Source: an uncultured Oscillospiraceae bacterium
Lineage (GTDB): Bacteria > Bacillota > Clostridia > Oscillospirales > Oscillospiraceae
Assembly (NCBI GenBank): GCA_900754515.1
Contig: CAAEDD010000045.1
Coordinates: 1-40,260 of the forward strand
Direction of reading: 5' to 3'
Length of the DNA stretch: 40,260 nt
In this document: piece after piece, positions 40,191-40,260 of the stretch
Position numbering within the stretch: position 1 is the first letter of the stretch
How the letters are laid out: every line of letters begins with the position of its first letter
Made by a program: the position numbers and the translations under genes
The notes under the pieces: model-generated
Told to the model about the DNA's origin: nothing
The model's database searches: none
The model's input: only the letters and a program-made list of their open reading frames with translations

Positions 40191-40260
40191 AGCTGTCCCG
40201 GAAGGGAGCTAGCGAGTGTACCTTGAAAATTGAACAATGTAAGAACAGCTTATGCAAATA
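40191..40260 (+). other. Start of an rRNA operon leader with a hairpin and a boxA-like sequence
   Basis: A hairpin at 40191-40210 (CCC, loop GGAA, GGG, closed by AGC/GCT) is followed by TGTACCTTGAAAATT at 40217-40231. This matches the boxA antitermination element and the repeated CCTTGAAAATTGAACAA segment seen in clostridial rrn leaders. 16S rRNA itself is not in the window and should begin beyond the right edge. Identification rests on promoters plus this leader; a tRNA or other stable RNA first in the operon is possible. Confidence 0.75.

Overview
The window is the replication-origin region of a spore-forming Gram-positive anaerobe of the class Clostridia, most likely from the Oscillospiraceae or a close relative. 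The evidence is the parABS–dnaA–dnaN–recF–gyrB–gyrA core, sporulation and germination genes (gpr and a gerA-type operon), strong AGGAGG ribosome sites, and families common in gut Clostridia (DUF4358, DHHW, PrsA-like foldase, LOR/SDH-domain protein). No phage, insertion sequence, CRISPR array or tRNA gene was seen. The species cannot be named from the sequence alone.

Layout. 1-2004: a minus-strand tctC-tctB-tctA operon for a tripartite carboxylate transporter (tctA runs off the left edge) with a consensus promoter. 2310-5864: plus-strand genes for a cytosolic-type M14 murein peptidase, a PlsY-family acyltransferase and a secreted beta-propeller-like protein. 6077-9317: asnS (minus), a lone SdpI-family membrane protein (plus), a diacylglycerol-kinase-family lipid kinase (minus) and rpsT (minus). 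9498-12311: gpr, three parS sites, then parA-parB. 12331-15122: serS and dnaA. 15123-15356: the dnaA-dnaN intergenic region, read here as oriC, with four DnaA-box-like sites, a DnaA-trio and an A+T-rich unwinding element. 15357-25746: a ten-gene co-directional run dnaN, yaaA, recF, remB-like, gyrB, gyrA, a SHOCT-like protein, rnhA, an ABC exporter and a GNAT enzyme, ending in a strong terminator. 25817-26929: a LOR/SDH-domain (ornithine cyclodeaminase-like) gene on minus. 27074-31827: mfd and a PrsA-like foldase. 31961-35883: a four-gene set (SGNH lipoprotein, DUF4358 lipoprotein, MBOAT acyltransferase, DHHW protein) that looks like an extracellular O-acylation machine. 36017-40007: a gerAA-gerAC-gerAB germinant-receptor operon on minus. 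40052-40260: tandem promoters and a boxA-bearing leader pointing into an rRNA operon just beyond the right edge.

How it fits together. The centre encodes initiation (DnaA, DnaN), repair (RecF), supercoiling (gyrase) and origin segregation (ParABS). Spore-linked genes (gpr, the gerA operon, perhaps the M14 peptidase) lie within about 25 kb of oriC, the part of the chromosome that enters the forespore first. The least understood parts are the O-acylation cluster with its DUF4358 lipoprotein, the secreted propeller-like protein, and the unusual left flank of the origin, where serS, parB, parA and gpr occupy the place expected for rpmH-rnpA-yidC-jag-mnmE-mnmG-rsmG.
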